The notes under the pieces: generated by a model
Told to the model about the DNA's origin: nothing
The model's input: only the letters and a program-made list of their open reading frames with translations
The model's database searches: none
In this document: positions 60,806 to 64,000 of the stretch, piece after piece
Layout of the letters: each line of letters opens with the position of its first letter
How positions within the stretch are numbered: position 1 is the first letter of the stretch
NCBI RefSeq assembly: GCF_007655005.1
Contig: NZ_SZVW01000013.1
Coordinates: 232,836-296,835, forward strand
Direction: 5' to 3'
Source of the DNA: Streptomyces tibetensis
GTDB lineage: Bacteria; Actinomycetota; Actinomycetes; Streptomycetales; Streptomycetaceae
DNA length: 64,000 nucleotides
Made by a program: the position numbers and the translations under genes

Positions 60806-62442
60806 TTAGCTGGTGGGGCGCTCGGCCGGTGGCCGGGTGTGACGAAGCAGTTGGTCGTAGGCGGCCACCGAGGGCAGCGGGCGCGAGTCGGGCGGCAGCG
60901 CGGCCAGACGGCGTGCGGCCAGCGACACCACGGGGGAGGCGATCCGCCCCGGTGTCGCCTGCGGGCCGGCCTCGCCGGGGGTGTCGCGTTCGGCGACTCG
61001 GCGTGCTTCCAGGGCCACCGCGTCCGAGGTCAGGGCCCCGGCCCGCAGGGCGGCGGCGATTCCGGCGACGACGTGGTCGTGGCTCATGTGCCGGTGCAGC
61101 AGCAGGACCTCGATCAGGGCGCGGGTGCCGACCGCGTCACCGTGTGCGCGGCGGGTGGCCTCCCACCAGGCGTCGTGCACCGGGGTGAACTTCCCCGCCG
61201 CCCGGGCCTGGTCCAGCGCGGTGGCGCCGGGCAGTGCTCCGGGTTTGCGCAGCAGCCCTTCCAGATAGTGGTCCAGGTCCAGGCGGCTGCCGCCGCGGGT
61301 GGCCAGGCGCTCGTGCCGGGCGACTTCGGTGCGGCCGTCGTAGACCATCAGTTCGCTGGCGTGCAGCAGGACGCGGACCTGACGGCCGATCAGCCGTACC
61401 GGCACCGAATAGTGGTTCATCCGCACGGTGATCTGCGCGTAGCGGTCCACTCGCGGTGTCAGGAGCCTGCCGGTCTCGAAGTGATCCTCGGGCATCGCCT
61501 GCAGCAGGGGTTTCTCGATGGCGAAGTACTCACCGACAGTGCGAGGGCGTTCGCCGATCCGGCGCTGGTCGTCCTGCTTGTCCCACGCGTCGATCTGGGC
61601 GTTGAGCTCGGCCAGGCTGGTGACGTCGGGGACCAGGACCAGGTGGTTGCGGCGGAACCGGCCGACCTCACCTTCGACACCGCCCTTCTCGTGGGCGCCG
61701 TCGATGCCCGGCGCACAGTAGAAGACCTCCAGGCCGGCCCAGGAACGGAAGGCCGTCCAGCGGTCGGTCTCCACCCGGGCGCGGGTGAAGCCGAGGACCC
61801 GGGCGACCGCGGAGGTCAGGTTGTCGTAGCGAACTTTCCCACGCGGGACGCCTCCCAGCACTTCAAACGCGTGGAAGTGGCCTTCGAAGAAGGCTTCCTG
61901 CCCCTGCGAGAGGAAGATGCGGTGGACGGCCGCCCCGGAGAAGGACGGCCGGAAACGAACACATAGCACAGGGTGCGCACGCCGTTGAGGGTGATGTAGA
62001 CATCGCCGAAGTCGACCTCGGCCTCCTCACCGGGCCGGTGGGTCTGCGGAATGAACACCGCGGGCGGGCCGCGGCCCTCCTCGACCCATATCTCAGGCTT
62101 GCGGCGCCTGATGTAGTCCCGTACCCGGCCGTAGGAGACGTCCTCCATGCTGTGCTCGTCCACCAGCCGTTCGAAGACCCGCTTGGCGGTGTGCCGCTGC
62201 TTTCGCGGAGCGTCCAGGTCGGCGCGCAGGATCGAGTCGATCAGATGCTTGTACGGGTCGAGGACCGACGCGCGTGGCGGCATCGGCTTACGCGCAGTCG
62301 GCCACGGCGAGGTCAGAGCCTCGCGGACCAGTCGCCGGTGTACCCCGTAGCGGCGAGAGAGTTCGCGGATCGACAGCTTCTCCATACGCGAGTCCCGACG
62401 GATCGCGGCGAAGAGCTCAACCTTGGATCTCGGGCCATCCAT
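60806..62442 (-). pseudogene. istA: IstA-like transposase, frameshifted
   Basis: The N-terminus (ATG 62442) has an HTH (AAIRRDSRMEKLSIRELSRRYGVHRRLVREAL) and the first catalytic Asp in VDFGDVYITL. Near 61937 the frame slips by one base (expected TTTT, found TTT), and homology resumes: RPSFSGAAVHRIFLSQGQEAFFEGHFHAFEVLGG, APGIDGAHEKGGVEGEVGRFRR, IGRQVRVLLHASELMVYDG. The total of 1637 bases is one short of a multiple of three. Otherwise full length, about 545 codons. Confidence 0.85.
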
Positions 62443-62585
62443 CCGGGGCCCCCTGACTGTCGGAGCACATCGATGCTCCCACCGCAAGACCGCCCCTGAT
62501 GCCACTTCTGACGAACACTCATTTCACGATCAGGCCCAAGGGGCCAGGGGCCACCGGACTCGTTCATCTGGGGCCAGAGAAGCCG

Positions 62586-63131
62586 TTCATGGCCATACGT
62601 GGCTTCCGACAACAGCAGGTCAGCACCTTCAGCGAGGCGCAGGATGTCGCGGCTTGGACCCGTGTCGCCGGTATAGGCGAGTACAGCGTCCGGCGTGGTC
62701 AGTCGGATGCCGGCGTTGGGCACGAAGTGCGGCAGGAGCCAGGTGTCGGTTTCGAACGGCCCGATGTCGAACCGGTCGCCAGGTTGGAACTCGCGAAGGC
62801 GGTACGCCTCGGCGAGCATGCTCGGTTTGTCGAGTGCGAGTACAGCATCGGCGGCGCCGTGGGGCGCGTACACCGGCAGTGATGGCGGTGGCGTGTCACT
62901 CAGACCTCGGGCGCGCAGCAGAGGGTTGAGGTCTGCGCAGTGGTCTGGATGCCCGTGGCTGATCAGCACGGCATCAATGGAGTCGACGGTCCTGTGCTCG
63001 AGCAGGCGTGGCAGCGTGGCGTACCCGGGGTCGATGAGCAGGCGGAAACCCGCGTACTCGACGAGGTAGCCGCTGCATGCCTGAACTGCGGTGGGCCACG
63101 CCCCGCAGCCGCCGAGAACGGTCAGTTGCAT
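62586..63131 (-). pseudogene. MBL-fold hydrolase N-terminal remnant
   Basis: MQLTVLGGCGAWPTAVQACSGYLVEY (here split across two parts of the domain), metal motif VLISHGHPDHCADLNPLLRARG (HxHxDH), VPNAGIRLTTPDAVLAYTGDTGPS. It stops at LLLSEATYGHE, where unrelated or IS sequence follows. A matching C-terminal fragment is on the far side of the IS21-type element. ATG 63131. Confidence 0.82.
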
Positions 63132-63143
63132 GCCAAAGGACAC

Positions 63144-63664
63144 TAGCTGCCATGCCGTGGTCGTGAGCAGGGATTTTCAGGGCATGGGAGCGGAGATGAT
63201 CGAGACGTCGGTGACAGGGCTTTGTGGAAGCTGTTTCGACGTCTGGTCCCGTCTGCTCCAATGCGGCTGCAGGGTGGGGGCCGGTGCTGGTTCAGGGACC
63301 GCGAGGTTCTCGCGACGATCGTCTTCATGGCCACGACGGGCTGAACTTGGCGGCAGCACGGTCGACCGCGAGGGGGAGGCCGGGGCGGTGTGGCTCGCCG
63401 AACCGCCCGGGGTGTGCGCAACCGGGCGCGGAGGTGGGGGGCTTGTGCAAGTTCGGCCTGGTGGATTTCGGCGTTGTGTGTGAGGGCTGGGCGGGTTGTG
63501 TCGTGTGTTTGGCCGTCGCGTGCCGGGGGGGTGTCCTCTTTCAGGGCGCGTGATGGTCCCCTTTTTCGACGGGTGGTGTCCTGGCTGGGGGGTGGTTGTG
63601 GTGTGTCGGGATACTTTGGCATGTTGGGGTGTTGGGGTGTTGGTGGGGTGGTTATTTTTGGTGT
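63144..63664. other. Gene-free region leading into G+T-rich sequence
   Basis: About 520 bases. The left half has ordinary composition with no convincing gene; from about 63480 the + strand becomes increasingly G/T-rich. No repeat, RNA or operator identified. Confidence 0.5.
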
Positions 63665-63855
63665 ATGCGGGTTCTTGTGGCTGGTGGGGCGGGGTTTATC
63701 GGGTCGGGGTTTGTTCGGGGTTTGTTCGGGGTTTGTTTGCGGGTTCGGGTTGGGGTGGGGGTGGTGTGGGTTTTGGGGTGACGGTTCTTGACGGGCTTTC
63801 TTGTGCGGGGAGGGTTGCGGGGTTGGGTCAGGTGTCGGGTCGTCCTGGTTATTGA
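63665..63855 (+). pseudogene. dTDP-glucose 4,6-dehydratase N-terminal remnant
   Basis: ATG 63665 opens MRVLVAGGAGFIGSGFVRGL, the conserved NAD loop of RmlB-type dehydratases. It soon runs into a stop (about 63781); a shifted frame then gives VTVLDGLSCAGRVAGLGQVSGRPGY, matching the expected V-T-V-L-D-L-T-Y-A-G-N strand before another stop. Codons are almost entirely G/T-rich. Broken by frameshift and stop, unless the window's composition reflects an unusual gene; incomplete at the window edge context. Confidence 0.6.
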
Positions 63856-64000
63856 GGCACGGTGCGTGGTATTCCCCTGGGTTTTGGCATGGTGGTTGCG
63901 GAGTTTGGCTGCCGGCTGTGGGTGGGGTTCACCCGGGGGTGGGGGCGGACGGGGTTGCTTGGTATTGGGACAGCTGTTCGTGGTGGGGGGCCGCTGGGCG

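Larger units (their letters stand above)
58446..62576. mobile_element. Decayed IS21-type element
   Basis: Contains istA- and istB-like genes (minus strand). Candidate ends: TGGCCCC at 58446 and its complement at 62576. Internal terminal repeats TGAACGAGT-N4-TGGCCCC are at 58478-58497 (+) and 62547-62566 (-), 16 of 20 identical. An acetyltransferase and a DUF3885-type gene lie inside, as does an IS5 fragment, so it is a patchwork rather than a clean IS. No target duplication is visible. Left boundary could instead be near 58468. Confidence 0.55.

Noticed and set aside
1..64000. tRNA, rRNA, tmRNA or riboswitch structures
   Set aside because: No cloverleaf with CCA-proximal conserved loops, rRNA-like stretch or known riboswitch core was found on either strand by eye.

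Overview
The window is high-GC actinobacterial DNA and looks like Streptomyces. Support for this comes from GTG and TTG starts with strong GGAGG ribosome sites, the 2-methylisoborneol/encapsulin operon, streptogrisin-type protease, DUF6223 and DUF6281-type proteins, and many one-component regulators paired with divergent targets. No rRNA, tRNA or CRISPR array was seen.

Layout. (1) 1-5.9 kb: a sterol-type beta-oxidation locus. Two acyl-CoA dehydrogenases and a crotonase-fold protein run leftwards; an IpdF-like SDR, a KstR2-like TetR regulator and a FadA6-like thiolase run rightwards. A near-consensus KstR2 operator lies between them. (2) 6-12.4 kb: secreted serine protease, STAS/anti-sigma kinase pair, patatin ending in a 29-bp tandem repeat, membrane glutaredoxin, P-loop kinase, and an unusual frameshifted VanZ/histidine-kinase fusion. 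(3) 12.6-16.5 kb: family 2B encapsulin, 2-methylisoborneol synthase and GPP methyltransferase. (4) 16.6-31 kb: lipoprotein, ArsR/monooxygenase pair with two matching operators, SPL-family radical SAM enzyme, DUF6223 protein and two-component system around a perfect palindrome, esterases, Rrf2/NIPSNAP pair, DUF1326/DUF2182 pair and phosphofructokinase. (5) 31-40.8 kb: universal stress protein, desaturase, a tandem double alpha/beta hydrolase facing a MerR gene across a 19-bp-spacer promoter, polysaccharide deacetylase, and a CdsA-like / GNAT-aminotransferase / methyltransferase set.

From about 41 kb rightwards the DNA becomes a mosaic of intact genes and gene wreckage. There are remnants of a DrrA-type ABC ATPase, a macrodomain, an SDR, a patatin, an aldehyde dehydrogenase, IS481 and IS5 transposases, TauE/SafE and cation transporters, and a split MBL-fold hydrolase flanking a decayed IS21-type element. 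Intact genes persist among these: FeS-type photolyase-like protein, NmrA-type oxidoreductase, LysR/SnoaL, WYL/VOC, two aminoglycoside-kinase-like proteins, TetR/hydrolase and two GNATs. The last 450 bases are extremely G+T-rich on the + strand and contain a broken dTDP-glucose 4,6-dehydratase start.

Recurring theme: at least six regulator/target pairs have visible symmetric operator candidates between or beside them (KstR2-like, ArsR, two-component system, Rrf2, MerR, TetR). This makes the window good for regulon mapping. All family assignments were made by reading translated sequence against remembered families; no database search was run.
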